Source of the DNA: Pararhodobacter aggregans
GTDB lineage: Bacteria; Pseudomonadota; Alphaproteobacteria; Rhodobacterales; Rhodobacteraceae
Assembly: GCF_003075525.1 (NCBI RefSeq)
Contig: NZ_QDDR01000004.1
Location: 62,001-126,000, forward strand
DNA: 64,000 bases
Direction: 5' to 3'
The notes under the pieces were generated by a model. It did no database searches. It was given only the letters and a program-made list of their open reading frames with translations, and was not told where the DNA came from. Shown piece after piece: positions 33,898 to 41,972 of the stretch (position 1 is its first letter; every line of letters starts with the position of its first letter). The position numbers and the translations under genes are program-made.

Positions 33898-34569
33898 ATG
33901 TCGGAAGCCGCCGCGACCGCCAAGAAGAGCGCGCGCGCCAAGCGCAAGAACGACCCCGAAGCGGTGCGGCAGGACCTGTTGCAGGTGGCGATCCAGGAAT
34001 TCGCCGAGCATGGCCTGGCCGGGGCGCGCGTCGACCGCATCGCCGCCAACAGCCGCGCCAGCAAGATGATGCTGTACTATTACTTCGACAACAAGGAAGG
34101 GCTCTACATCGCGGCGCTCGAGCAGAGCTACATCCAGATCCGCGAGGCCGAGCGCGACCTCGATGTCGACAGCCTGCCGCCGCTCGCGGCGCTGCGCAGC
34201 TTCATCCGCTTCACCTTCGAGCGCCACCAGAAGAACCCGGAATACGTCCGCCTCGTGGTGAACGAGAACCTCGCCTTCGGCGAGCACATCCGCAAATCCG
34301 AGAAACTGCGCAACCTCAATGCCTTCGCCATGGAGAAGGTGAGGTCGATCTTCGCGCGCGGCGTGGCCGATGGCACGCTGCGGCCCGGTATCGACCCCAC
34401 GCATTTCTTCATGACGGTGGGCGCGCTCAGCTTCTATCAGGTGTCGAACAAATACACCTTCGCCTCGGTGTTCGAGGTCGACATGGACACCAAGGCCGCG
34501 CTGGACGAGCGGCTGCACCAGATCACCGAGCTTCTGGTTCACGGGGTCAGCCGGCGGCCGGAAGACTGA
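33898..34569 (+). CDS. TetR family regulator of TRAP/shikimate-like cluster
   Basis: A 223-residue TetR protein. A lysine/arginine-rich N-terminus (AKKSARAKRKND) precedes the HTH (RQDLLQVAIQEFAEHGLAGARVDRIAANSRASKMMLYYYFDNKEGLY). The C-terminal domain resembles the TetR_C group with the KNPEYVRLVVNEN motif. The start at 33898 is preferred (AGGA 11 bases upstream); an in-frame Met at 33886 is possible. The two matching palindromes at its own promoter and upstream of the TRAP operon point to local control. Confidence 0.9.
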   Translation: MSEAAATAKKSARAKRKNDPEAVRQDLLQVAIQEFAEHGLAGARVDRIAANSRASKMMLYYYFDNKEGLYIAALEQSYIQIREAERDLDVDSLPPLAALRSFIRFTFERHQKNPEYVRLVVNENLAFGEHIRKSEKLRNLNAFAMEKVRSIFARGVADGTLRPGIDPTHFFMTVGALSFYQVSNKYTFASVFEVDMDTKAALDERLHQITELLVHGVSRRPED

Positions 34570-34574
34570 CATCC

Positions 34575-35366
34575 TCACGGCCCCGGCGCCTCGTCCACGA
34601 AATCGAGGATGGTGCGCAGCTGGGCCTGATACATCGCATGGCCATCGACGGTGATGAGCCCCGCGGCCCGGCCCATGCCGATCATCATGCTGGTGTCCCG
34701 GGGCGTGGTCACGTCCGCGAGGCAGCGCGCGCTCAGGATCTCGGCCTCGGTGGCGGGCAGGGGATCCTGCGGGTCGAGGCCGAGGGGCGTGGCATTCACC
34801 ACCAGATCGGCGGAGCCCGCGGGATCCAGCGCCGGGAAATGCTGGCGCAGCAGCCGGGTCAGGTCGGCGGCACGCCGGGGGTCGGTGTCGCGGACCCTGA
34901 GCCCTGCCACCCCCGCCGCCGCCAGCGACAGGGCGATGGGCTTGCCGACGCCCCCCGCGCCGACCAGCAGGACGCGGGCGCCGCGCAGGTCGAAGCCCGC
35001 GGCACGGATCGCCTGCACCATCGCCTCGCCGTCGAAATTGTCACCGTACCAGCCGCCCTCGGGCAGGCGCCGCAGCACATTGACGGCGCCGCAGCGACGC
35101 GCGGCGTCGCTCAGTTCGCGGGCGATCTCCCGCGCTTCGATCTTGTGGGGCACGGTGACGATCAGCCCGCCGAGGTTCTCGACCGGCCAGAGCGCCGGGG
35201 CGAGCGTCCCCAGCGCTCCGGGCGGCACCGAGAGCGGCAGGACCATGGCATCCAGGCCGCGCTCGGCGTAGAGCCGGGTCATGGCGGTGGGCGATTTCGC
35301 CTGTACGGTCGGCTGGCCGATCAGGAAATGCACGCGGGTTGCGCCGGTGGGGAAGGCGGCGTTCAT
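34575..35366 (-). CDS. aroE-like: Shikimate/quinate dehydrogenase-like oxidoreductase
   Basis: A 263-residue AroE-family enzyme. Catalytic Lys75 (VTVPHK) and Asp112 (DNFDG) are present, and the Rossmann loop is GAGGVG near 137-142. Two departures from biosynthetic AroE stand out. The substrate-binding HSxSP motif is QAKSP (first Ser lost). The NADPH-specifying NRT motif is replaced by RDTDPRR with an acidic Asp, suggesting NAD use. Both fit a catabolic dehydrogenase for shikimate, quinate or a related acid. The start overlaps the TRAP large-subunit stop by ATGA. Confidence 0.85.
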   Translation of the reverse strand: MNAAFPTGATRVHFLIGQPTVQAKSPTAMTRLYAERGLDAMVLPLSVPPGALGTLAPALWPVENLGGLIVTVPHKIEAREIARELSDAARRCGAVNVLRRLPEGGWYGDNFDGEAMVQAIRAAGFDLRGARVLLVGAGGVGKPIALSLAAAGVAGLRVRDTDPRRAADLTRLLRQHFPALDPAGSADLVVNATPLGLDPQDPLPATEAEILSARCLADVTTPRDTSMMIGMGRAAGLITVDGHAMYQAQLRTILDFVDEAPGP

Positions 35367-36670
35367 CGCATCGCTCCGACCAGACCCATGGCCACCTGCG
35401 GGAAGGCGATGACCAGCCCCAGCACGACCAGCATGGAGACGATGAAGGGCAGGACGCCGATGACGATATCGGTCATCTTCCCGGCCTCGGCGCCATAGAG
35501 CCTGTGGCGCACGCCCTGCAGCACGAAGAGGTTCATGCCGATGGGCGGGGTGATGAGCCCCAGCTCGATCAGGATGACGACGATGATCCCGAACCACACC
35601 AGGTCGATGCCCTGCGCCTGCAACAGCGGCAGGAAGATCGGCACCACGGCCACGACGATCGGCAGCCCGTCCATGACCATGCCCAGCAGGATGAAGATCA
35701 CGCAGATCACCAGGATCAGCTCGGTGCTGCTGAGGCCGAAGGACAGGATCGATTGCGACAGCGCCCGCGGCACGCCGATGAACGACAGGACGAACTGCAG
35801 AAGGAAGGCCGCGTTCACCACGAAGAGGATCATGCCCGTGGTCATCGCCGTGCTGAGCAGCGCCTCTTTCAGCATCGGCCAGCTCAACCGGCGCTTGGCC
35901 AGCGCCACGACCAGCGCCCCGGTCGCGCCATAGGCGGCGGCCTCGGTCGCGGTGGCGACGCCCAGATAGATCGTGCCGATCACCAGCCCGATCAGCAGGG
36001 CGATGGGGACGATGTTGACGAGGCCCGCCAGCTTCTCGCGCAGGGAATAGCGGGTAATGGTCCGCTCGCCCTTCTCGCCGAACAGCGACAGCACGAGGAT
36101 CGCGGCGATGAAGCCGACCATCATCAGGATCCCCGGCACGATCCCCGCGATATAGAGGTCGCCGATCGAGACCTGCGCCACGAGGCCGTAGACGATCATG
36201 ATCAGCGAGGGCGGGATCAGGATGCCCAGCGTGCCCCCGGCGGCGATCGAGCCGAGGGTGATCCGCTCATTGTAGCCGTGCTGCTTCAAGGTTGGCAGGG
36301 CGACGGCGCCGATGGTGGTGGCCGTGGCGAGCGACGAGCCCGAGACCGCCGCGAAGACCCCGCTGGCAAGGATGTTGCTGTGCAGAAGACCCCCGGGCAG
36401 GCGCCCGACCAGCCGCGACAGGGCCGCGTAAAGGTCGTCGGTCAGACCGCTGCGCAGCAGCAGCTCGCCCATCAGCACGAAGAGCGGCACGACGGTCATC
36501 GTTACGCTGGAATTGGTGGTCCAGGGGATCTGGCCGAAGAAATCCCAGACCGGGCCGATGTAGATCAGGCCGGCGATCAGCGCCATCAGGCCGAGCGTGG
36601 TGCCGACATGCAGGCTGGCGGCAAAGCCGAGGCCCAGCAGCAGCAGGATCAGAAGGACGGGACCGATCAT
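35363..36670 (-). CDS. dctM-like: TRAP transporter large permease DctM
   Basis: A 435-residue TRAP large membrane subunit with about 12 helices, carrying substrate with sodium co-transport. Typical segments: VPLFVLMGELLLRSGL, SGSSLATATTIGAVALP, GILIPPSLIMIVYG and LITPPIGMNLFVLQGV. It overlaps the small subunit gene and the shikimate-dehydrogenase-like gene by ATGA, so binding protein, both permeases and the dehydrogenase form one operon. Confidence 0.96.
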   Translation of the reverse strand: MIGPVLLILLLLGLGFAASLHVGTTLGLMALIAGLIYIGPVWDFFGQIPWTTNSSVTMTVVPLFVLMGELLLRSGLTDDLYAALSRLVGRLPGGLLHSNILASGVFAAVSGSSLATATTIGAVALPTLKQHGYNERITLGSIAAGGTLGILIPPSLIMIVYGLVAQVSIGDLYIAGIVPGILMMVGFIAAILVLSLFGEKGERTITRYSLREKLAGLVNIVPIALLIGLVIGTIYLGVATATEAAAYGATGALVVALAKRRLSWPMLKEALLSTAMTTGMILFVVNAAFLLQFVLSFIGVPRALSQSILSFGLSSTELILVICVIFILLGMVMDGLPIVVAVVPIFLPLLQAQGIDLVWFGIIVVILIELGLITPPIGMNLFVLQGVRHRLYGAEAGKMTDIVIGVLPFIVSMLVVLGLVIAFPQVAMGLVGAMR

Positions 36671-37173
36671 GCGGTTTCCTCCGGGCGCGGGGCGACCAGC
36701 GCCAGGGCAAGGGCGGCCACGCCGTAGAGCACCAGCGCGCTGTAGCCGATCGCGGTGACGCCCTGCGGCCAGGCCAGGCGCAGTGTCACCAGTGATTGCG
36801 GCACATAGGCGCCGATGGACCAGCTTTCGAGCGTGACGAGCCAGGCCCGCCAGCAGAGCACGCCGGAAAAGACGGTGGTGGTCAGCAGCGCAAGGAAGGC
36901 GGACAGCCGGGTCATGCCTCGGCCATAGAGGCTTTGCAGCACGTCGATGCGGACATGCGCCCCACCGGCGAGGGCCTGCGCCAGGCTCCAGGTCGCGCCG
37001 AAGGCCATGACGAAGGCGGCGAGCGTGTCGGTGATGCCGCTGAACGGCCCGCCCAGCTTGCGGCTGGTCACGTCGAGGGTGGTGAAGATGGCCAGCAGCA
37101 GGAAAGCCAGCCCGCTGGCGATGGCCATGCCCTCGCTCAGTCGGCGGAGCGCGCGTTCGGTCGCCTGGATCAT
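36667..37173 (-). CDS. dctQ-like: TRAP transporter small permease DctQ
   Basis: A 168-residue four-helix small TRAP subunit. The pattern R-K-L-G-G-P-F-S-G-I-T-D-T and GGAHVRIDVL after helix 2 are typical of DctQ. It overlaps the large subunit by ATGA and lies 63 bases downstream of the binding-protein gene. Confidence 0.94.
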   Translation of the reverse strand: MIQATERALRRLSEGMAIASGLAFLLLAIFTTLDVTSRKLGGPFSGITDTLAAFVMAFGATWSLAQALAGGAHVRIDVLQSLYGRGMTRLSAFLALLTTTVFSGVLCWRAWLVTLESWSIGAYVPQSLVTLRLAWPQGVTAIGYSALVLYGVAALALALVAPRPEETA

Positions 37174-37236
37174 GATATGCCTTGGTTCGGGGTGACAGCG
37201 GGGGGCGACGAGCTGGCCGCCGCCCCGCCTGGCGGA

Positions 37237-38256
37237 TCAGTCGATGGTCACACCGCTGATCGGACCGATGACAGAGTTGAAGGCGGCGACGGCGTCCGGG
37301 CCGACGCGCGAGCTCCACATCGGCACCACATGCTCGCGCGCGGCGGCGGCGAGTTCGGGTTGCCATTCGGCCGGGGCCGGGATGGTCAGCGACATGCCAT
37401 GGTCGCGCGCGGCATTCAGGCCGACCTGGTTGTTGGCGTCACCCAGGCGCCAGCCCTCGTCCGTCAGGTCCTGCGACAGGCCGTCGACAATCTCCTTCAG
37501 GTCGTCCGGCAGCGCGTTGTAGCTGCGCTGGCCGACGATCACATAGGCGCCGAACGGGGCGAGGTTGATGTCGGTCAGCGCCGGGGTCACCTCCCACAGC
37601 TGCAGGGCCGAGATCTGGTCCGAGCCGGTCAGCAGCCCGTCCATCACCCCGCGTTGCAGCGCGGAATAGACCTCGGAGATCGGCATCGAGATCGGCTCGG
37701 CGCCGAAAGCCTCGACATAGGCGGCGAGGCCCGGCGAATAGACGCGGATCTTCTGGCCGCGCAGATCCGAGAGCGAGGCCAGCGGCTCGCGGGTGAACAG
37801 ATAGGCCGAGTTCCAGGCGAAATTGGCCAGCACCTTGCCGCCGATCTGCGGCTCCAGCGGGCGGACCACGTCATTCATCCAGGCGCTCAGCAGGTCCTTG
37901 CCATTGTCGAAGCTGCTGGCCAGGCCGGGGATCTCGGTTGCTTCGAGGATCGGCAGGTCGCTGGCGACGTAGCTGACATTCGCCTCGGCGATATCGACGA
38001 GCCCGGTGCGCAGCACGCGCAGCACCTCGGTCCCGGTCAGGCCGAGTTCCTGCACCGTGGTCAGTTCCAGCCGGATACGCCCGCCGGTGCGCTGGTCCAG
38101 CTGCTCGGCCAGCCAGGCCCATTTGCGATAGCTTTCGCCGTTGGTGTGCATGGCCATCGCCTTCCAGGTGATGACCTCCTGGGCACGGGCGCGGGCGCCG
38201 CCAAGGCCGAGCCCAGCGGTGCCGGCGGCAAGCTGCATGAAAGTGCGACGATCCAT
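37237..38256 (-). CDS. dctP-like: TRAP transporter substrate-binding protein DctP, Tat-type signal
   Basis: A 339-residue periplasmic TRAP receptor. The signal peptide starts MDRRTFMQLAAGTAG, a twin-arginine pattern, and ends near ARAQE, so it is probably exported folded. The mature domain has the DctP stretch LRGQKIRVYSPGLAAYVEAFGAEPISMPISEVYSALQRGVMDG, with the Arg that salt-bridges a carboxylate ligand. This supports an organic acid substrate, possibly shikimate or quinate by context. First gene of the TRAP operon. Confidence 0.95.
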   Translation of the reverse strand: MDRRTFMQLAAGTAGLGLGGARARAQEVITWKAMAMHTNGESYRKWAWLAEQLDQRTGGRIRLELTTVQELGLTGTEVLRVLRTGLVDIAEANVSYVASDLPILEATEIPGLASSFDNGKDLLSAWMNDVVRPLEPQIGGKVLANFAWNSAYLFTREPLASLSDLRGQKIRVYSPGLAAYVEAFGAEPISMPISEVYSALQRGVMDGLLTGSDQISALQLWEVTPALTDINLAPFGAYVIVGQRSYNALPDDLKEIVDGLSQDLTDEGWRLGDANNQVGLNAARDHGMSLTIPAPAEWQPELAAAAREHVVPMWSSRVGPDAVAAFNSVIGPISGVTID

Positions 38257-38567
38257 GATGTCCCTCCTGAGGTTCGCGACAGCCCCTCCCGGCTGCGTGG
38301 GCGTTTTTATACTAACTAGTATGTTTGTAAAGTGCCGCCGTGGTGCCGCCGGGAAAAACCTCGGTCCAGCTTGGCCTGGGCGGCTCCTTGCCTTGATCCG
38401 GGGGGCTGAATCGTCCGGGGCGGGGCCAGGCAGGCAGACCGGAACGCGGCTTGCCAGGAAGGGGATTTACAAATCCGACTATTTTGATAAGAATTAAGTG
38501 ACCCCAGTGACGCGCCCCTCCGGCGGCGCACGCCCGGCCGCCCTCGTCCCGCAGAACGGAGCTGACC
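38257..38567. promoter_or_regulatory. Divergent region upstream of TRAP operon
   Basis: 311 bases without a gene between the TRAP binding protein and the small gene at 38568. It contains the operator at 38309-38322, a likely minus-strand promoter overlapping it (TTTACA ... TATAAA), and an AT-rich stretch at 38464-38500 (ATTTACAAATCC...TTTTGATAAGAATTAA) that probably serves the plus-strand genes. Confidence 0.5.
38309..38322. promoter_or_regulatory. Operator ATAC-N6-GTAT in the TRAP promoter
   Basis: ATACTA-AC-TAGTAT, a perfect inverted repeat 53 bases upstream of the binding-protein start. It shares ATAC-N6-GTAT with 33837-33856 and overlaps a plausible promoter, so it is a probable repressor site for the TetR at 33898. 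Confidence 0.7.
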
Positions 38568-38744
38568 GTGCGTCTCGATCCCCCGCCCTCCCTTTACCGC
38601 GATCTCCTCGCCTCCGGCATGGCCGCGCCCGAACGGATCGCGCCCGATCCCTGGTATCTCGAAAGCCTTGCCGACCGGGCCGAAGCCGAGGATCGCCGGA
38701 CCTTGCCGCGCGAGCCGAAAGGGATCCGTCATGGGCGCGGCTGA
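38568..38744 (+). CDS. Small hypothetical protein (58 aa), GTG start
   Basis: A possible 58-residue gene starting at GTG 38568 with GGAG 7 bases upstream. The product is polar, with DPPPSLYRDLLASGMAAPERIAPDPWYLESLADRAEAEDRR-like composition and no hydrophobic segment. It overlaps the following gene by 14 bases in another frame, which supports coupling. I recognise no family, and the call rests on start signals and codon-like composition only. Confidence 0.45.
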   Translation: MRLDPPPSLYRDLLASGMAAPERIAPDPWYLESLADRAEAEDRRTLPREPKGIRHGRG

Positions 38745-39234
38745 GCGGCACCCCCTGAGGCCCGATCCGGTCCGCCGCCCCGGCCGGCCCGAGGAATGGC
38801 GGCTCGACGACCTGGGCCTGACCCCGTTCCAGCACCTGACGCTGCAACTCTGCCGCTGGCATTTCCACGCCTTCAACGCCCCGGAATCGCAGGGCTGGCT
38901 GAGGGCATTGCAGCTTGCGACCGGCGAGGTCGGCGCGGCGCAGGCGGGTGCGCTTTGCTACGATGTGGTGGCGCTGGTCGAGGCCTTGCGGGCGGTCCGC
39001 CGTTCGACCTTCCGCTTCAACCCCGAAGCCTGCGCCGGGTGCCGGTGCTGGGCAACCGCGGACGAGCGCCGCCTGCTGGCGCTGCTGGGCGCGGTGGCCC
39101 GGGGGCAGGAGGGGCGGGCACAGACAGAGGCGCAACTGCTGTCGGACGGCACCCCGAACCCCGACCTTGTTGCGGCCGCGCGCAGTTACACGGCGCGGCA
39201 CGCCATGGGCCTGTCGGCGCTGCCGCTGGCCTGA
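38731..39234 (+). CDS. Hypothetical Cys-containing protein (167 aa)
   Basis: A 167-residue soluble protein I do not recognise. It has an aromatic/His segment (LCRWHFHAFNAPESQGWL, residues 40-57) and a compact Cys cluster Cys101-x2-Cys104-x-Cys106 (EACAGCRCW) that could bind metal or form a disulfide; two more Cys are at 41 and 76. The start overlaps the preceding small gene. It ends 42 bases before a T-rich terminator and upstream of a haem-receptor operon, so it may be linked to metal handling, but this is only position. Confidence 0.6.
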   Translation: MGAAERHPLRPDPVRRPGRPEEWRLDDLGLTPFQHLTLQLCRWHFHAFNAPESQGWLRALQLATGEVGAAQAGALCYDVVALVEALRAVRRSTFRFNPEACAGCRCWATADERRLLALLGAVARGQEGRAQTEAQLLSDGTPNPDLVAAARSYTARHAMGLSALPLA

Positions 39235-39276
39235 CCCTCCCTCAGCGACCCGCCCTTGCAGGTGGGGCCGCTCTTG

Positions 39277-39308
39277 CCGCGCCAGCTTCCCCTGGCGCGG
39301 TCTTTTCT
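39277..39308 (+). terminator. Rho-independent terminator
   Basis: Nine-base GC stem CCGCGCCAG with loop CTTCCC, followed by TCTTTTCT. It ends the two-gene unit 38568-39234. Confidence 0.8.
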
Positions 39309-39400
39309 GTCGATATTCCAGTCCCTTGCATCAGTGATGCGCTTTCGCCACAGGATCGACGCGATCACGGTGGGGAAAGCGATATCTGCCTTGTATAATA

Positions 39401-39415
39401 TGACAAAAATTGTCA
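39401..39415. promoter_or_regulatory. Iron-responsive-type palindrome TGA-N9-TCA
   Basis: TGACAA-AAA-TTGTCA, a perfect six-base inverted repeat immediately after a TATAAT box. It has the TGA-N9-TCA layout of the iron-responsive operators bound by RirA in alphaproteobacteria. Its place upstream of a TonB receptor fits iron control; the regulator is not identified here. Confidence 0.6.
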
Positions 39416-39631
39416 GGAATCCGCCATCCAGCGACCCCCCGTGTCACCGAGGCGTGACTCGGGACGACGTCGGCCAGATCCCCCGAACAACAGTATGACC
39501 GTCCCGCCCTGCCATGGAGCGGGCTCGGGCGCTTGTTGCAAGGGCCGCGCCCCCCCGGCGCGAACCCCGCAATGCCAGCATCCAGCCAGCACCGAGATGC
39601 CGCCGCCCGGCGGCCCGATGGAGTGATCGCG

Positions 39632-41968
39632 ATGCGATATGAAACGACCGCCCCGGGGCGGATGATGGCGCGTGCCGGAACGCAGGCGGCGCTCTGGCTC
39701 TGCCTGCCCGCCGCCCTGCTGGCCCAGGTCCCCGAAGACAGCCAGACCTTGCGCGAAGAAAGCGCGCGACCTGCCACCCAAAGCGAGGCACCGGCCGACC
39801 CGGCGCCGGGCCTTTTCGAGATGCTGGGCCGGATCACCTATTTCACCGGCCGCCTGCCGCGCCCGGTGCTGGAAGTGCCCGCAAGCGTGACGGTGGTCGA
39901 TGGCCAGGACCTGCAGGATCAGGCCGTCACCGACATGCAGCAGCTGACCCGCTACGTGCCGGGCCTGTCGGTCAACCGGCAGATCAACGCAGCGCAACCC
40001 TTCAACGATTTCGACGGATTCAGCATGCGCGGCGTCGGCGGCAACCGGGTGCTGATGCTGGTCGACGGCTCGCGCGTGGCCGAGCGGATCACCGACGGCA
40101 CCCGCGATTACCTCGATTTCTCGTTCGTCCGGCAGGCCGAGGTCGTGGGTGGCCCGGCCTCGGTGGTCTGGGGCGCCGATGCCCTGGGCGGCGTGGTGGC
40201 GCTGCGCACCGTCACGCCCGACGACATCCTGCAAGGGCGCGAGCGCGGCGCCGAACTGCGCTCCAGCTACGACAGTTTCACCAATACCTATACGGTGACC
40301 GGTACGTTCGCGCAGCAGCTGTCAGAGCGGCTGTCGATGCTGATCGGCTATTCGCATCTCAGGGCGAACGAGCCCCGTCTCAGCAATGCCGCGCCGAATG
40401 GCGGGCTTTACAGCGACATTCACGGTGGCTGTCCGCGTGACCTCGCGGCCGGGGCCACGCCCTGCAACGAATTCGACCCGACCGATATCGAGATGCATCA
40501 CGGCCTGGTGCGGTTTGACTTCCGGCCCAATGACGAACACCGCTTCGGCTTCACCGCCGACCTCATGCGGCGCGTGACCGCGCTCGATTTCAACCAGAAC
40601 CTTGGCAATACCGGCTCGGCCAGCACCTATGTCATGTCGGACCAGCGGGTGCAGACCCTCTCGCGCCAGCGCTTCGCCCTCGAGCATGAATGGACCCCCG
40701 GCGGCGGCTTCCTCGATCAGCTGACCACGACGCTGGCCTTTGTGCCGCACAGCTACGAGCGCAGCGGCGAGCGGCGCTCGATCACCGGCGGCGAGACCTC
40801 GGTGCAATACGACACGCTCAACCTGTACGAAGACTTCTTCGAACTGGACATCCAGGGCGTCCGGCGCTTCGCGGTCGGGGGGACGCGGCACGAGCTGACC
40901 TTCGGCTTCGACGGCGACCACACGACGACCGATTACCAGCGCCTCACGCGGGTGGTGAACCTGACCACCGGCTCGGATGTCACGACCCGGGCGGGCGGAT
41001 TCAACTTTGCCAATGCCACCACCCGGCGGGCGGATATCTACCTTCAGGACCGCATCACCTGGGCCGATGGCCGGTTCGAACTGACCCCGGGCCTGCGCTA
41101 TGCGACCTATGTGATCGACCCGCGGCCCGATCCCGATTACGTCGCCGTGCCGGGCTCCGAACCCCAGCGGCGGCAGGACCAGGCGCTGCTGGGCAGCCTT
41201 GGCGCGCGCTGGCGGGTCAGCGACCAGTGGACCATCTGGGGCAATGTCGGGCAGGGCTTCAAGATGCCGACCGCCGAACAGCTCTATACCTCGCTGGACG
41301 GCAACGGCTTCGACCTGATCCCGGCGCCGAACCTGCGGCCCGAGTTCGTCACCAGCCTTGAAATCGGCGCGCGCGGTGAATTCGCCGATGGCTATGTCTC
41401 GGTCAGCGCCTATCGGGCCAATTACACCGACTTCATCCAGAGCTTCTACAACCCGCCCGGGACCGACGATTACACCTATCGCAACATCGAGGAGCGCGAG
41501 GTCTGGGGCATCGAACTGGCCGGCGAATACCAGATCAGCCCTGACCTGACCCTCACCGGCTCGCTGGCCTGGCAGCGCGGGCGCCAGCGCGTCGATCCCG
41601 CCTCGGCCGAGACCGCGGCCAATCTGCGCCCCTTGCGCGGCGTGCTGGGGCTGAGCTGGGAAGTGCCGAACTCGCGGCTCACGCTCGACGCCTATTCGCG
41701 CTTCGCCAGCGGCGTCCGGGAAACGGCGAGCGCGGATGGCTTCCGTCCGGCGGGCTATGCCCTTCTCGACCTTTATGCGCGCTATGCGCTGACCGATCAG
41801 GCCGCGATCACCTTCGGCATCACCAACCTGTTCGACACCGCCTATTACGAGGATTCGGCGATCGGCGCGACCACCAGCCCCTCGCTCGCTGTGGCCCGCC
41901 AGAACCCGCTGGATCTGCGCATGGGCGCGGGGCGCGTGTTCACGCTGGCGCTTGAGACGCGGTTCTGA
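39632..41968 (+). CDS. TonB-dependent haem/haemoglobin-type receptor
   Basis: A 778-residue outer-membrane receptor. A hydrophobic export signal (about residues 13-31) is followed by a spacer and a plug domain (PASVTVVDGQDLQDQAV...; SMRGVGGNRVLMLVDGSR) and a 22-strand barrel ending in the C-terminal Phe (LALETRF). The overall pattern, PNLRPE segment included, matches the haemoglobin/transferrin/lactoferrin receptor family. I chose the ATG at 39632 (GGAG upstream); the frame is open further 5' but without family sequence. Likely iron-regulated via 39401-39415. It is 4 bases from the ABC gene and co-occurs with a ChaN gene, consistent with haem uptake. Confidence 0.9.
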   Translation: MRYETTAPGRMMARAGTQAALWLCLPAALLAQVPEDSQTLREESARPATQSEAPADPAPGLFEMLGRITYFTGRLPRPVLEVPASVTVVDGQDLQDQAVTDMQQLTRYVPGLSVNRQINAAQPFNDFDGFSMRGVGGNRVLMLVDGSRVAERITDGTRDYLDFSFVRQAEVVGGPASVVWGADALGGVVALRTVTPDDILQGRERGAELRSSYDSFTNTYTVTGTFAQQLSERLSMLIGYSHLRANEPRLSNAAPNGGLYSDIHGGCPRDLAAGATPCNEFDPTDIEMHHGLVRFDFRPNDEHRFGFTADLMRRVTALDFNQNLGNTGSASTYVMSDQRVQTLSRQRFALEHEWTPGGGFLDQLTTTLAFVPHSYERSGERRSITGGETSVQYDTLNLYEDFFELDIQGVRRFAVGGTRHELTFGFDGDHTTTDYQRLTRVVNLTTGSDVTTRAGGFNFANATTRRADIYLQDRITWADGRFELTPGLRYATYVIDPRPDPDYVAVPGSEPQRRQDQALLGSLGARWRVSDQWTIWGNVGQGFKMPTAEQLYTSLDGNGFDLIPAPNLRPEFVTSLEIGARGEFADGYVSVSAYRANYTDFIQSFYNPPGTDDYTYRNIEEREVWGIELAGEYQISPDLTLTGSLAWQRGRQRVDPASAETAANLRPLRGVLGLSWEVPNSRLTLDAYSRFASGVRETASADGFRPAGYALLDLYARYALTDQAAITFGITNLFDTAYYEDSAIGATTSPSLAVARQNPLDLRMGAGRVFTLALETRF

Positions 41969-41972
41969 GCGG

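Larger units (their letters stand above)
39235..39631. promoter_or_regulatory. Intergenic region upstream of TonB receptor
   Basis: 397 bases without a convincing gene. It contains a terminator (39277-39308), a TATAAT box (39394-39399), the palindrome TGACAA-AAA-TTGTCA (39401-39415), a smaller hairpin near 39440-39465, and a leader of about 200 bases before the receptor start at 39632 with GGAG 8 bases upstream. Confidence 0.5.

Noticed and set aside
39533-39631. Earlier start of the TonB receptor at 39533
   Set aside because: The extra 33 residues are Pro/Arg-rich and precede a proper signal-peptide start at 39632 with a GGAG site.
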